Source: Pseudomonadota bacterium (lineage in GTDB: Bacteria > Pseudomonadota > Alphaproteobacteria > Rickettsiales > SXRF01). From it: a stretch of 57,214 bases of DNA. The DNA lies in the NCBI GenBank assembly GCA_963205195.1, contig CAUJHR010000021.1, forward strand, positions 1 through 57,214. The letters run 5' to 3'. A model generated the notes under the pieces. It was not told the origin of the DNA, did not search any database, and saw nothing but the letters and a program-made list of their open reading frames with translations. This document shows positions 14,755 through 23,831 of this stretch, piece by piece. The position numbers were made by a program, and so were the translations under genes. Every line of letters starts with the position of its first letter. Positions within the stretch are counted from its first letter, which is position 1.

Positions 14755-16506
14755 CTATTTTTTATTCCTAAGCTGGACATCCAGAACATTGACTGCCGCA
14801 TCTTTTACAGGGCAGGGCGCTGGATTAATGATTTTTGGCGTAACTTTCATTATTTTTGCACATTCAAGCTCACATTCCTTTGCCTGTTGCGCTGCCAATG
14901 TAGAGTTTGCTGCATTGCGTCTTGCCAATTCACATTCCGCAGCGCGTGGGTTTATTTGCTGGTTTTTGGTGACGGCAGGCTGGGACGGTATTTTTGAAGC
15001 ATCGCTGCCATTTGTAGCTGGGTTGGTAGCAGTATTGTTGTATCTTGTGTTATTGATATTATTTACAGGGGCTACAGCTGTAGCTGACTTAGGATTTGCA
15101 GCCTGTTGAGGTAATTGCTGTTGTGGCTGGCTTATGGTTTGCGCCTGCGTCTGTCCCTGTGGTAGATTTGTAGTTTGTGCCTGGGTTTGCACCCCTGGCT
15201 GGCTTGCAGATTTACTATTCTTATAAGAGCGCTTGCTGGCTTTTTTATGTATTGATTCAGACAAAGCCTGATCCGTGCTATCGGCTGTTACGGCCTTAAC
15301 GGGCGAGTTGTTGTTTGCCGGGTCAATTACTGCGGCTACCCTTGATTCAGGCTTGCCGGCAGATGGCTGATATTCACTGGTTGACGGTTGCTGCGGGATA
15401 ACGCTGGGCCCTGTACCGTTATTGTTAGATGTTCCCCTTGCCGATTTGTTATTCTGGTATTTTATTTTTGTTTCCGCCGGGCGCTTCTGTATAGATTGGG
15501 TAAGCGCTTCATCGGCGCTATCAGGGGTTATAGTAGTAACTGGCGCCGTTTGCTGAGCATTTTGTGCTTGTGCGGCTTGACGGCTTTGCACAACGCTACG
15601 GTTATTTGTTGTAGCTGTGCTCCTGTTGGTTTCACTTTGTATTTGTTGCTGTGTATCAGGTTGCGCTGTATTAGAAGGTGGCTTGGCAGCCCTTGCTGTA
15701 ACTGCAGGTTGCTGACGCATTTCTGCAGGTTGGTCCTGCTCGGGCGCTTGCGATGCATTGGCTTTCTGGTTTAATGTCCGTGTAGAATTATTAGCAGCGT
15801 TACTATTATTTGTAGTTTTTTGTGCCGGGGCAGGAGATGCATCCTGTTGCTGTTGCTGTGGTTGTTGTTGGATATTTTGCTGGCTTGCGGAACGTGTTGT
15901 TGCTGGCTGCCTGCGTGTTTCCTTAGGTTGGACCCGCTCGTCTTTGCTATTTACTGTTTTAGCTTCTTTGGCTGCTGGTTTCTGTGACTGAACCACGCTA
16001 TTATTGGTTTTATTGTTTGTTTCGTTGGTTGATTTAACTTGCTTCTCCTGCTTCCCAACATTTTCAGGTGGGATTTTACGCTCCAAAGTTTTTTGGTCCT
16101 GCTTTGTTTCACCTTCTATTACAGCCGGCTCTGTTGCCGCGGGGTTCAGCCCATCTTTAGGCGGAGCTGCTTTTGCTTTAGATACAGTTGATTCGTAAAT
16201 AGGGACTTCGGCGGCTATTTTGCTTTCTTTATCGCCGGGAACCGGTACTTCCCACCCAAACTTGCCCATGCAATCACTGAAAAGGGTTATAAGCTTAAGC
16301 TTGCGTGCTTTAGGAGTATCAGTTACCCCGCTTTTTATCATTGCTTCATCGAGGTTGGCTTGTGATTCTTCGCGGCAGGCGTCCCTGTTTTCTACATAGT
16401 CATTTTGTATTGCAGTCTGATCATCGCACGCAACATAACAACGCCAACGATATCCAGAAGCGGAAATAGCAACAGACAGTAGTAATATAAGTCGAAAATA
16501 GCGCAT
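14755..16506 (-). CDS. secreted Q/N-rich low-complexity protein
   Basis: I do not recognise a family. The 583-residue product starts with a signal peptide (MRYFRLILLLSVAISASG), then a small N-terminal domain with cysteines (RWRCYVACDD..DACREES..FSDCMGKFGWEVP). About 400 residues dominated by Gln, Asn, Ser, Ala, Thr and Pro follow, with QQ-rich runs. Two related blocks recur within it, TPDSADEALTQSIQKR and TADSTDQALSESIHKK, each followed by a basic K/S/N stretch. The last 60 residues are again cysteine-bearing (AAECELARRNA..KECELECAKIM..PCPVKD). The layout suggests an envelope or surface protein with a disordered middle. It is divergent from the REC-Fis regulator gene. Confidence 0.75.
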   Translation of the reverse strand: MRYFRLILLLSVAISASGYRWRCYVACDDQTAIQNDYVENRDACREESQANLDEAMIKSGVTDTPKARKLKLITLFSDCMGKFGWEVPVPGDKESKIAAEVPIYESTVSKAKAAPPKDGLNPAATEPAVIEGETKQDQKTLERKIPPENVGKQEKQVKSTNETNNKTNNSVVQSQKPAAKEAKTVNSKDERVQPKETRRQPATTRSASQQNIQQQPQQQQQDASPAPAQKTTNNSNAANNSTRTLNQKANASQAPEQDQPAEMRQQPAVTARAAKPPSNTAQPDTQQQIQSETNRSTATTNNRSVVQSRQAAQAQNAQQTAPVTTITPDSADEALTQSIQKRPAETKIKYQNNKSARGTSNNNGTGPSVIPQQPSTSEYQPSAGKPESRVAAVIDPANNNSPVKAVTADSTDQALSESIHKKASKRSYKNSKSASQPGVQTQAQTTNLPQGQTQAQTISQPQQQLPQQAANPKSATAVAPVNNINNTRYNNTATNPATNGSDASKIPSQPAVTKNQQINPRAAECELARRNAANSTLAAQQAKECELECAKIMKVTPKIINPAPCPVKDAAVNVLDVQLRNKK

Positions 16507-16607
16507 TATTATATATGTATATCGTTTGTTAGACTTATGATTAACATTATTTAACAGAAATTACATTAAAAAAATTATCCTATATATGTTGGCACCAAAA
16601 CCATTGA

Positions 16608-16658
16608 TTGTATAATAAAAAAAATATACAACCTAAAATTAATAAGCCAAATATACAA
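16608..16658. promoter_or_regulatory. TTGTATA/TATACAA repeats in a divergent promoter region
   Basis: TTGTATA (16608-16614) and TATACAA (16625-16631) form a 7-bp inverted repeat, and TATACAA recurs at 16652-16658. They lie in the 217-base spacer between the Q/N-rich gene and the REC-Fis gene, so they could serve either promoter. The region is extremely AT-rich, which raises the odds of chance repeats. Confidence 0.3.
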
Positions 16659-16723
16659 CAAAATGAACCCGCAACATTAAGAATAATATTCTTCGATTTA
16701 TTATATAATTAATGGAGATAAAT

Positions 16724-17473
16724 ATGCTAGATACTATATTGATAGCTGATGGTGATGCCGCACAATTGCATATAACCAAGCAGGCAATTTCCGAAAAGCT
16801 TAAATATAAGACATTGGCTGCTTCTACTAGTGAAGAGGCTATTAATTTGGGTTTATCGCCTGATGCCAACCCTAGCCTGATGCTTTTGGATATGCGTATG
16901 CCGCAGATCAATGCCCTCCATATAATCAGTATTATAAAAAACCATAAGCCTGATTTTCCAATTATTATTATGACCGAATATGGAAATAACTCCTATGCAG
17001 TTGAGGCTATAAAGGCAGGTGCGAATGATTTTGTTACTAAGCCTGTTGCTATAGAGCGTCTGGGGCTTTCAATTGCCAGCGCTCTGCGTATAAGTAATTT
17101 ATGTAAGGTGATTGAAAGGCTTGAAAGGCAATTGGCTGATGGCAAAGTCAACCACGCCTTGCCATCACGTTTAAGAACAGCAAATTCTATATATTCTTCG
17201 CAAAATGGTTTGCTTATGGAGCCGTCACCCCTACAAAGCGATGGAAGAATTAAAAAGCTTAGGGCATTGGAAGAGGATGCTATACGCTTTGCACTTAATG
17301 TTTGCGGCGGCTCAATGAGTAAGGCGGCAAGAAGCCTTGGAATAGGCAGGTCAACCCTTTATCGAAAAATTGATGAACTGGAGCGCCACAATAATAATGG
17401 CTCCAGCTATATTTCCCGTGAAAACCATACTACTCGCCCTATGATGGCGGCATCTGATATGGAGCATTCATAA
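16724..17473 (+). CDS. response regulator, REC plus Fis-type helix-turn-helix, no AAA domain
   Basis: This 249-residue protein has an N-terminal receiver domain with phospho-acceptor Asp56 (LLDMRMP), Thr84 and Lys106 (TKP), and a C-terminal Fis/NtrC-type helix-turn-helix at about 185-225 (GGSMSKAARSLGIGRSTLYRKI). The central sigma-54 AAA domain of NtrC-like regulators is absent, as in ActR/PrrA-like or FlbD-derived short forms. The acidic pocket reads ADGD, so the position usually filled by the second Asp is Gly10. The ATG at 16724 has GGAG seven bases upstream. Its last 67 bases overlap the convergent repressor gene. Regulation without phosphorylation, or with altered kinetics, is possible. 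Confidence 0.88.
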   Translation: MLDTILIADGDAAQLHITKQAISEKLKYKTLAASTSEEAINLGLSPDANPSLMLLDMRMPQINALHIISIIKNHKPDFPIIIMTEYGNNSYAVEAIKAGANDFVTKPVAIERLGLSIASALRISNLCKVIERLERQLADGKVNHALPSRLRTANSIYSSQNGLLMEPSPLQSDGRIKKLRALEEDAIRFALNVCGGSMSKAARSLGIGRSTLYRKIDELERHNNNGSSYISRENHTTRPMMAASDMEHS

Positions 17474-18096
17474 GTTGAATAATGCGGGTTATCAGAAATA
17501 ACACGAATATGCTGGTTTTTAGGATTTGAAACATATTCCAGCCTTTTTGCAGCCATGCCCGCCCCATCAAATAATATGAATATGCTCGGGGGAGAAGGGG
17601 TTTTTTGGCTAATATCCACCAGTACAATATCATGGTAGAGCAAAGTAGGTTCCATGTTGTCGCCGTTAATGGAGAATACCCTAAGATTTAAAATATCCGC
17701 ACCAATGTGGCTGCGTATAAAATCACTGCTGAAATAAAAAGGCTCTTTTCCTTCTATATGTCCGGTTTGTATATGATTGCCATCTGTATTAGAATTTAAG
17801 GTAAGGCGTGGTATGGCCACATAGCCGTCTTTTAAAGCTGATATTGAAGGTTGGGTTTCGTCAATGCCGCGCACAAGGTAAGCGAGGCTAACTCCCAGCG
17901 TATCTGCCACCTTTGCAAGTTTTATAGTAGATGGGTTGCTGGATTTTCCGCTTATTATATCATAAAGAAATGAGGTTAGAACATCAGAACGGCGGGCAAG
18001 CTCCGAAGAGGTTAATCCGCGCTTTTTCATTTCAAGTTTTAACCTCGCTCCAATTGGATTGGAGTGATTAGTATATTCTGGCACTGTGATGTCCAT
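17407..18096 (-). CDS. XRE helix-turn-helix repressor with S24/LexA-like C-terminal domain
   Basis: The 229-residue protein has a cro/C1-type helix-turn-helix at about 14-76 (LTSSELARRSDVLTSFLYDI) and a C-terminal LexA/CI-like peptidase fold at about 95-225. The catalytic motif normally reads GDSMEPT; here it is GDNMEPT, with Asn147 replacing the serine nucleophile, while the lysine (Lys184 in MAAKRLEY) is kept. RecA-stimulated self-cleavage is therefore unlikely. I chose the ATG at 18096 because the promoter's -10 overlaps the first ATG of the frame (18126). The 3' end overlaps the convergent REC-Fis gene by 67 bases. Confidence 0.85.
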   Translation of the reverse strand: MDITVPEYTNHSNPIGARLKLEMKKRGLTSSELARRSDVLTSFLYDIISGKSSNPSTIKLAKVADTLGVSLAYLVRGIDETQPSISALKDGYVAIPRLTLNSNTDGNHIQTGHIEGKEPFYFSSDFIRSHIGADILNLRVFSINGDNMEPTLLYHDIVLVDISQKTPSPPSIFILFDGAGMAAKRLEYVSNPKNQHIRVISDNPHYSTYECSISDAAIIGRVVWFSREI

Positions 18097-18116
18097 TGTA
18101 AAAAATTTGTGCCCGC

Positions 18117-18145
18117 AACATATCATATATTACTGATATAGTCAA
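18117..18145 (-). promoter_or_regulatory. repressor promoter with built-in operator
   Basis: On the minus strand TTGACT (18145-18140), a 17-base spacer and TATGTT (18122-18117) form a good promoter. The spacer is filled by the palindrome ATATCA-N8-TGATAT (18120-18139), a lambda-like operator layout. GCAACATAT at 18115-18123 recurs inverted at 18175-18183, a second possible pair of half-sites. The predicted start point leaves about 14 bases before the ATG at 18096. Confidence 0.6.
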
Positions 18146-18351
18146 TGTTCTAAGCTGGAAAATTAAAATAATCAATATGTTGCAAGGCCAAAAGATTTGT
18201 TCTTATGGTCTGTTTGCTGCTCGTAGCGAATCTTATAAATAAAATATCAATTTAATACAAATCAAAGCAATTATGTTTACTAAAAATTTATCTTTATAGG
18301 CAATAGTGATGGTAAGATTTTTTTTATATATTAAGAAGCAGAAGATTATTC

Positions 18352-18999
18352 ATGAATGAAAATATCCATTTGGCGGAGTTGCTATGCACGCGTTTGTGCC
18401 ATGATTTGACTGGCCCGATTGGTGCTGTGAATAATGGCGCTGAATTTTTAAGTGAAGAGGGGTTCGATCTGCAGAACCAGGCGGTTGACTTAATAGTTAG
18501 CTCTGCCTTTTCTGCGGTAAGCCGCCTGCAATTTTATCGCATGGCTTATGGTAATGTAAAAGACCATGGCGAGGCTAACCTTGCTGAAAAACAAAAAACT
18601 GCGGCGGATTATTTCGTAGGAAGTAAAATTGTTCTGGATTGGCCGGAAACGCACACTGATGCTGCCAGCATATCTATCAGCCTTAAAATGCTGCGCCTTA
18701 TATACAATCTCCTTATTATTACTTCTTCTGCTTTGATACGTGGAGGGGCAATTTCTGTTCGTCTGGATAAAGATGACCTGTCGCGCAAAATAATAACTGT
18801 TACCGCGAAGGGCGCGAACTTGAAGTGGGATAGCGAAGCAGAAAAAATATTTTCTGGTGCTGATTGCGAGGTTAATACCAAGAACGTGCAATTGCATTTG
18901 ACAAAAAAATATGCCGACGATTTGAGGGCTACTATAGAGTGGCGTGTCGGGGCTGAAGAATTGGTGCTGCAGGTAACGCAGCCCCCAGGAGATCAGTAA
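18352..18999 (+). CDS. chpT: histidine phosphotransferase ChpT
   Basis: ChpT is the alphaproteobacterial phosphotransferase that relays phosphate from hybrid kinases such as CckA to CtrA and CpdR. The 215-residue product has the defining LCTRLCHDLTGPIGAVNNGAE segment, with His17 as phospho-acceptor, on a DHp-like helical hairpin. A degenerate ATPase-like C-terminal domain follows. It lies about 50 bases upstream of a CheA that carries a receiver domain, so it may relay phosphate from the chemotaxis kinase as well as, or instead of, CckA. The 225-base spacer upstream holds the divergent repressor promoter. Confidence 0.9.
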   Translation: MNENIHLAELLCTRLCHDLTGPIGAVNNGAEFLSEEGFDLQNQAVDLIVSSAFSAVSRLQFYRMAYGNVKDHGEANLAEKQKTAADYFVGSKIVLDWPETHTDAASISISLKMLRLIYNLLIITSSALIRGGAISVRLDKDDLSRKIITVTAKGANLKWDSEAEKIFSGADCEVNTKNVQLHLTKKYADDLRATIEWRVGAEELVLQVTQPPGDQ

Positions 19000-19049
19000 T
19001 TTATGTTTGGTGATATTAATAACAACATGTTGTAACAGGTAGGTATAGT

Positions 19050-21785
19050 ATGGATGATTTAATAGTTGAATTTATCACTGAAACTAGTGAAGGGCTTGCT
19101 ACTCTGGATCTAGAGTTAGTAAAACTTGAACAGAATCCACAGGATGAGGCTATCCTTGGAAATATTTTCCGCATAATGCACACCATTAAAGGGACCTGCG
19201 GGTTTCTGGGTTTGCCGCGGCTTGAGCATGTTGCACATGCTTCTGAAAACGTGCTGGGGAAAATACGTGAAAAGGAATTGGAAGCAACCCCTGACGCGGT
19301 TACGCTTATTCTGGAGTCGCTCGATAACATTAAGGTGCTGATCGATTATCTGAGCAGCAATGGTGAAGAGCAGGCGGGAGATGATAGTGATCTGATCGCG
19401 CGCCTGAACCATTATGCGGAAACCGGTACTATTGCAGGCGGGGCAGTGAAGCCAGCCGAAAAAGAAGAAAATCAATTCCCGCATTTCAAGGGCGAGGATG
19501 ACCCCTCTATAATTGAAGCTCTTGAGCGTATAGCCAACGGTACATACCAGCCTTCCAAAAGCGAAGAGGAAGAAGCTGCGCCTAAGCAGGAAGATAAGGT
19601 TGTGCATAAAGAGACCGCACCCGCTCCCGCACCCGTTATTGTTGCTTCCAAGCCTGCCGCATCTAAACCTGCTGGGGCTAATAAGGGCGAGGAAAAGGAA
19701 AAAGAACCCGGTGCAGGTGCAGAAGCCACTCAAAGTATCAGGGTTAGTATAGATGTTCTTGAAAACCTAATGCAGATGGTCAGCGAACTGGTACTTACCC
19801 GCAACCAGCTTATGCAGATAGTCCGCACTAAGGATGATAAGGAACTGATCACGCCGCTTCAACAGTTGAGCCATATAACTTCGGAATTGCAAGAAGGTGT
19901 GATGAAAACCCGCATGCAGCCGATAGGGAACGGGTGGTCTAAATTCCCGCGTTTGATAAGGGATTTGTCGCTTGACCTTGGCAAAAAGATAGACCTGAAA
20001 ATGAACGGCGCAGAAACCGAACTCGACAGGCAGCTTCTCGAAATCATAAAAGACCCTTTGACCCACATGGTTCGCAATTCATGCGACCATGGTCTTGAAA
20101 CTCCCGCTGAAAGGCGTGCTGCTGGCAAACCGGATATGGGAACCGTTACCCTTTCGGCTTTCCATGAAGGCGGTCATATTATTATTGAAATAGCTGATGA
20201 CGGGCGTGGTATAAATATTGAGCGCGTAAAAGAAAAGGCATTGGCTAACGGTCTTACCAATGAAGCCGCGCTTGCAACAATGAGCGATAAGCAGATAGCG
20301 CAATTTATTTTCGCTCCGGGATTCTCTACCGCTGAAAAAGTAACCAGTGTTTCCGGGCGTGGTGTTGGTATGGATGTGGTAAAAACTAATATCCAGAAAA
20401 TCGGCGGCACCATAGATCTTGACTCCACATGGGGAAAAGGTTCGAAAGTTGCGGTTAAGATACCGCTTACGCTTGCTATTGTTTCGGTTCTTATAGTTGA
20501 AACCCATGGCCAGAAATTTGCCATACCGCAGATCAACGTGGTTGAGCTGGTGCGCGCAGCGCCGGGTGCAGGTGTACAGCTGGAAATGATAAATGACTCA
20601 CTGGTAATGCGCCTTCGTGATAAATTGCTTCCGCTTGCTGTAATGTCAGAAGTGCTTGGGTTCAAGAGCAATCACGATGACCTGCTGCATAAAGAAATAT
20701 ATATAGCAGTATGCCGTGTTGGAAGTTATGATTTTGGTATATTGGTTGACCGCGTGTACGATACAGAAGAAATCGTGGTGAAGCCAGTTTCCGACATACT
20801 AAAAGCGCTTTCTATTTATTCAGGTAATACCATACTTGGTGACGGCAGCGTTATCATGATACTTGATCCAAACGGTATTGCCCGTTCAATAAGCAGCGCT
20901 GATGTTGGATCTCGCTCTGAAGACAGCGCTGAACTTAATGTTATTGATAACAGCCACCATATGGTTGGATTCCTTTCCTTCACACTTGGTAAAGGTGCAC
21001 CAAAAGCTGTACCGCTCGAACTCATATCCCGCCTTGAAGAGATCAATGTCAAGGATATTGAGGTTGCAGGCGATAAACCTGTTGTGCAGTACCGCGGCGA
21101 CTTGATGCGTCTTATAACGCTTGATGATGAGTTTGTAATGCCAGACACAGGAACTGTGGATGTTATCGTGTTCGGCTATGACAAAAAAGTTATGGGATTG
21201 GTTGTTGATAAAATTATCGACATTGTTAAAGCTCCATTTGACATCAAGCTTTCTTCTAAGGAAGCAAAACAACATGGCTACCTTGGCAGCATGGTAATTA
21301 ATGGCAAAACTACAGATGTTGTTGATATTGGCTACCTGCTTTCTGATTTAGTGGAAGATGCGGTTGCCGATATGAGCGCAACAGGCAAAATAAAAGCCAC
21401 TAACAAAACGATCCTTCTGGTGGAAGACAGTCCGTTTTTCAGGAACCTGACCATACCTATGCTGGCTGCTGTTGGCTATAAGGTGACTTCAGCTGAAAAT
21501 GGGCAGAAAGCACTACAGATGCTTACTGACGACAATATGAAGTTTGATGTTATTGTAACCGATATAGAAATGCCGCTTATGGATGGGTTTGAATTCGCTA
21601 CTGCCTGCCGTAAGAATTCACAGGTGAATGGCACACCTATTGTTGGTTATACTGCTTCACTTAGCAATGAGATTATCCAGCGCAGTAAAGATGTTGGAAT
21701 GAATGACTGTATTGTGAAAACTGATCGCCCCGGACTGCTGGACGCTGTGGCGCATTGGATTATTAGCCATAAGGAGGCCGCGTAA
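19050..21785 (+). CDS. cheA: chemotaxis hybrid histidine kinase CheA with C-terminal receiver
   Basis: CheA autophosphorylates in response to receptor arrays and passes phosphate to CheY and CheB. The 911-residue protein has an HPt domain with His44 (RIMHTIKGTCGF) and a long acidic and proline/alanine-rich linker (about 125-230) with no clear P2. The dimerisation region follows at about 233-290. The ATPase core has an N-box (THMVRNSCDHGLE), DDGRG and GRGVGMDVV motifs. Then come a CheW-like domain (about 485-620), a second CheW-like stretch (about 650-775), and a receiver ending the protein (VTDIEMP with its Asp, Lys in IVKTD). The terminal receiver is unlike E. coli CheA but common in alphaproteobacteria. 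AGGTAGG precedes the start. Confidence 0.95.
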   Translation: MDDLIVEFITETSEGLATLDLELVKLEQNPQDEAILGNIFRIMHTIKGTCGFLGLPRLEHVAHASENVLGKIREKELEATPDAVTLILESLDNIKVLIDYLSSNGEEQAGDDSDLIARLNHYAETGTIAGGAVKPAEKEENQFPHFKGEDDPSIIEALERIANGTYQPSKSEEEEAAPKQEDKVVHKETAPAPAPVIVASKPAASKPAGANKGEEKEKEPGAGAEATQSIRVSIDVLENLMQMVSELVLTRNQLMQIVRTKDDKELITPLQQLSHITSELQEGVMKTRMQPIGNGWSKFPRLIRDLSLDLGKKIDLKMNGAETELDRQLLEIIKDPLTHMVRNSCDHGLETPAERRAAGKPDMGTVTLSAFHEGGHIIIEIADDGRGINIERVKEKALANGLTNEAALATMSDKQIAQFIFAPGFSTAEKVTSVSGRGVGMDVVKTNIQKIGGTIDLDSTWGKGSKVAVKIPLTLAIVSVLIVETHGQKFAIPQINVVELVRAAPGAGVQLEMINDSLVMRLRDKLLPLAVMSEVLGFKSNHDDLLHKEIYIAVCRVGSYDFGILVDRVYDTEEIVVKPVSDILKALSIYSGNTILGDGSVIMILDPNGIARSISSADVGSRSEDSAELNVIDNSHHMVGFLSFTLGKGAPKAVPLELISRLEEINVKDIEVAGDKPVVQYRGDLMRLITLDDEFVMPDTGTVDVIVFGYDKKVMGLVVDKIIDIVKAPFDIKLSSKEAKQHGYLGSMVINGKTTDVVDIGYLLSDLVEDAVADMSATGKIKATNKTILLVEDSPFFRNLTIPMLAAVGYKVTSAENGQKALQMLTDDNMKFDVIVTDIEMPLMDGFEFATACRKNSQVNGTPIVGYTASLSNEIIQRSKDVGMNDCIVKTDRPGLLDAVAHWIISHKEAA

Positions 21786-22276
21786 TGACCGTTGCATCAA
21801 ATATTATTCCTATCGACCCTAACGCTGCTAATGCGGTTCTTGGAATGCTCGATACAGAAAATCATATGTATGTGACCATGCGTATTGATAATCAGCTTTT
21901 TGGGATACCGGTTAAGAATGTCCGTGACGTTCTAAGGCAGCAAAAGATTACCTGTATTCCTCTTTCTGCGGCAGAAGTGGCGGGCTCTTTAAACCTGCGC
22001 GGGCGTATAGTTACAGTTATCAATTTGCGCCGCCGTCTTCGCCTGATAGAAAAAGAAAATGAAGATAAAAGCATGTTCGTGGTGGTTGAGCATAAGGGCG
22101 AATTATTCAGCCTGGTGGTAGATAGCGTAGGAGAGGTTATGACCGTACCCGGCCATATGATCGAAAAATCTCCAGCTAACCTTGGGGGGGCATGGAAAGA
22201 AGTAACAACCGGGATATATAAGCTTTCGGGAGAGCTTTTGGTAATTATAGATGTCGAAGCCATGCTGACATTATAA
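21785..22276 (+). CDS. cheW: chemotaxis coupling protein CheW
   Basis: CheW couples receptors to CheA at the membrane array. The 163-residue product has the CheW SH3-like folds: YVTMRIDNQLFGIPVKNVRDVL, then AGSLNLRGRIVTVINLRRRL with the NLRG motif, and LVVDSVGEVM. The start ATG overlaps the cheA stop by one base (TAATG), indicating translational coupling. A 25-residue N-terminal extension precedes the domain. Confidence 0.95.
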   Translation: MTVASNIIPIDPNAANAVLGMLDTENHMYVTMRIDNQLFGIPVKNVRDVLRQQKITCIPLSAAEVAGSLNLRGRIVTVINLRRRLRLIEKENEDKSMFVVVEHKGELFSLVVDSVGEVMTVPGHMIEKSPANLGGAWKEVTTGIYKLSGELLVIIDVEAMLTL

Positions 22277-22344
22277 GAATACTGCGCGGATTCTGGCATT
22301 TGCTGATAATATGAATATTGTAAATTATAACTGAAGGTTTTTTT

Positions 22345-22713
22345 ATGACGTCATGTCTTATTGTTGATGATTCAAAGGTAGTTCGCAAGCTGGAGAGCCG
22401 AATCATGGAAGATCTCGGTTTTACAATATTCGAGGCTGAAGATGGACAAAAAGCCTATGAGTTTTGCGCCGGTAATATGCCAGACATGATATTACTTGAC
22501 TGGCATATGCCGGTAATGAACGGCCTTGAATTCTTAAAAGCTCTTCGGGCAATGCCCGGCGGTGATGTGCCAAAAGTTGTATTCTGCACAACAGAAAGTG
22601 AAATGAGCAACATAATGCAAGCTATGGAGCTTGGCGCTAACGAATATATTATGAAACCTTTTGATGGCGAGATTGTTAAAGGTAAACTTGAACAGATAGG
22701 CATGACTTTTTAG
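22345..22713 (+). CDS. cheY: chemotaxis response regulator CheY
   Basis: This 122-residue single receiver domain has the acidic pair Asp8-Asp9, phospho-acceptor Asp52 (LLDWHMP), Thr83 and Lys104 (MKPFD). When phosphorylated it would bind the flagellar switch. It sits between cheW and cheB, 68 bases after cheW. Confidence 0.95.
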   Translation: MTSCLIVDDSKVVRKLESRIMEDLGFTIFEAEDGQKAYEFCAGNMPDMILLDWHMPVMNGLEFLKALRAMPGGDVPKVVFCTTESEMSNIMQAMELGANEYIMKPFDGEIVKGKLEQIGMTF

Positions 22714-22748
22714 TATAAATCCTGCATTCGCAGAAGAAAGGTTTTTTT

Positions 22749-23831
22749 GTGCCGATTAGAGTTTTATTAGTTGACGATTCTGCAGTCATTCGGGGGTTAA
22801 TGTCCAAGGCCCTTTCTTCTGACCCCGCAATTGACATTGTTGGCACTGCGTCTAGTGGTGATATGGCTGTAAGCATGGCTGGTAATTTACGTCCCGATGT
22901 AGTTATACTAGATATAGAAATGCCTGGAATGGACGGCATTACAGCGCTCCCTGAAATACTGAAAATTTCTCCATCCAGCAAAGTAATAATGGCTTCAGCC
23001 CTTACCCGTTCCAATGCCAGTCTCAGCATTAAGGCATTAAGCCTTGGCGCTACCGATTACCTTACTAAACCATCTTCAAAGATGGGGGTTGAGGTTGATG
23101 AATTCTACCGCGAATTGATAGAAAAGGTAAAAGTATTAGGCGGGAAAAGTGTAGTAGCGCCTGCTGCGGAAGCTCATGCTCCTGCCCATACAAAAGCAGC
23201 TTCAGCAATTTATCTAGTGCCAAATGCCAATATTCCTCTGCATGTTTCCGGTGTAAAAGCGCTGGCAATAGCATCATCTACTGGCGGGCCGCAAGCGCTT
23301 CTATCACTATTCGAAGCGCTTAAAGGGCATCTTATGCATATACCGATATTCATAACGCAGCATATGCCCCCAACTTTTACAACTATTCTTGCTGAGCATT
23401 TGACCAAAGCGTCAGGGCGTAACTGCCATGAGGCTAAAGGCGGAGAAATTCCTGTTGCGGGAAATATATATCTAGCGCCGGGCGATTTTCATATGATACT
23501 TGAGAAGAACTCGCATGGGCAGTCTGTCCTGAACCTCAATAAGGAACCGCCGGAAAATTTTTGCAGGCCGGCTGCTGATCCTATGTTGCGTTCACTTAGT
23601 AAAATATATGGCAGGAATCTTGTTGTAGTAGTTCTTACCGGAATGGGCCAGGATGGTATGCTTGGTGCCAAGATGGTATTAGAAAATGGCGGGAATGTGA
23701 TCGCGCAGGATGAAGCCAGTTGTGTTGTATATGGAATGCCAAAAGCTGTAGTGGAGAATAAATTATGTCGAGCAGTACTGCCCCTAGTAGAAATAGCCCC
23801 GTACCTGACTCACCAAATAGAGGGACGATGA
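22749..23831 (+). CDS. cheB: chemotaxis methylesterase/glutamine deamidase CheB
   Basis: CheB removes methyl groups from receptors for adaptation. The 360-residue protein has an N-terminal receiver with Asp55 (ILDIEMPG), a linker, and the methylesterase domain from about residue 165. Its triad is visible as the serine in ASSTGGP, the histidine in TQHMPP and the aspartate in GMGQDGM. The start is GTG at 22749, with AAAGG upstream. The stop overlaps the cheR start in ATGA. Confidence 0.96.
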   Translation: MPIRVLLVDDSAVIRGLMSKALSSDPAIDIVGTASSGDMAVSMAGNLRPDVVILDIEMPGMDGITALPEILKISPSSKVIMASALTRSNASLSIKALSLGATDYLTKPSSKMGVEVDEFYRELIEKVKVLGGKSVVAPAAEAHAPAHTKAASAIYLVPNANIPLHVSGVKALAIASSTGGPQALLSLFEALKGHLMHIPIFITQHMPPTFTTILAEHLTKASGRNCHEAKGGEIPVAGNIYLAPGDFHMILEKNSHGQSVLNLNKEPPENFCRPAADPMLRSLSKIYGRNLVVVVLTGMGQDGMLGAKMVLENGGNVIAQDEASCVVYGMPKAVVENKLCRAVLPLVEIAPYLTHQIEGR

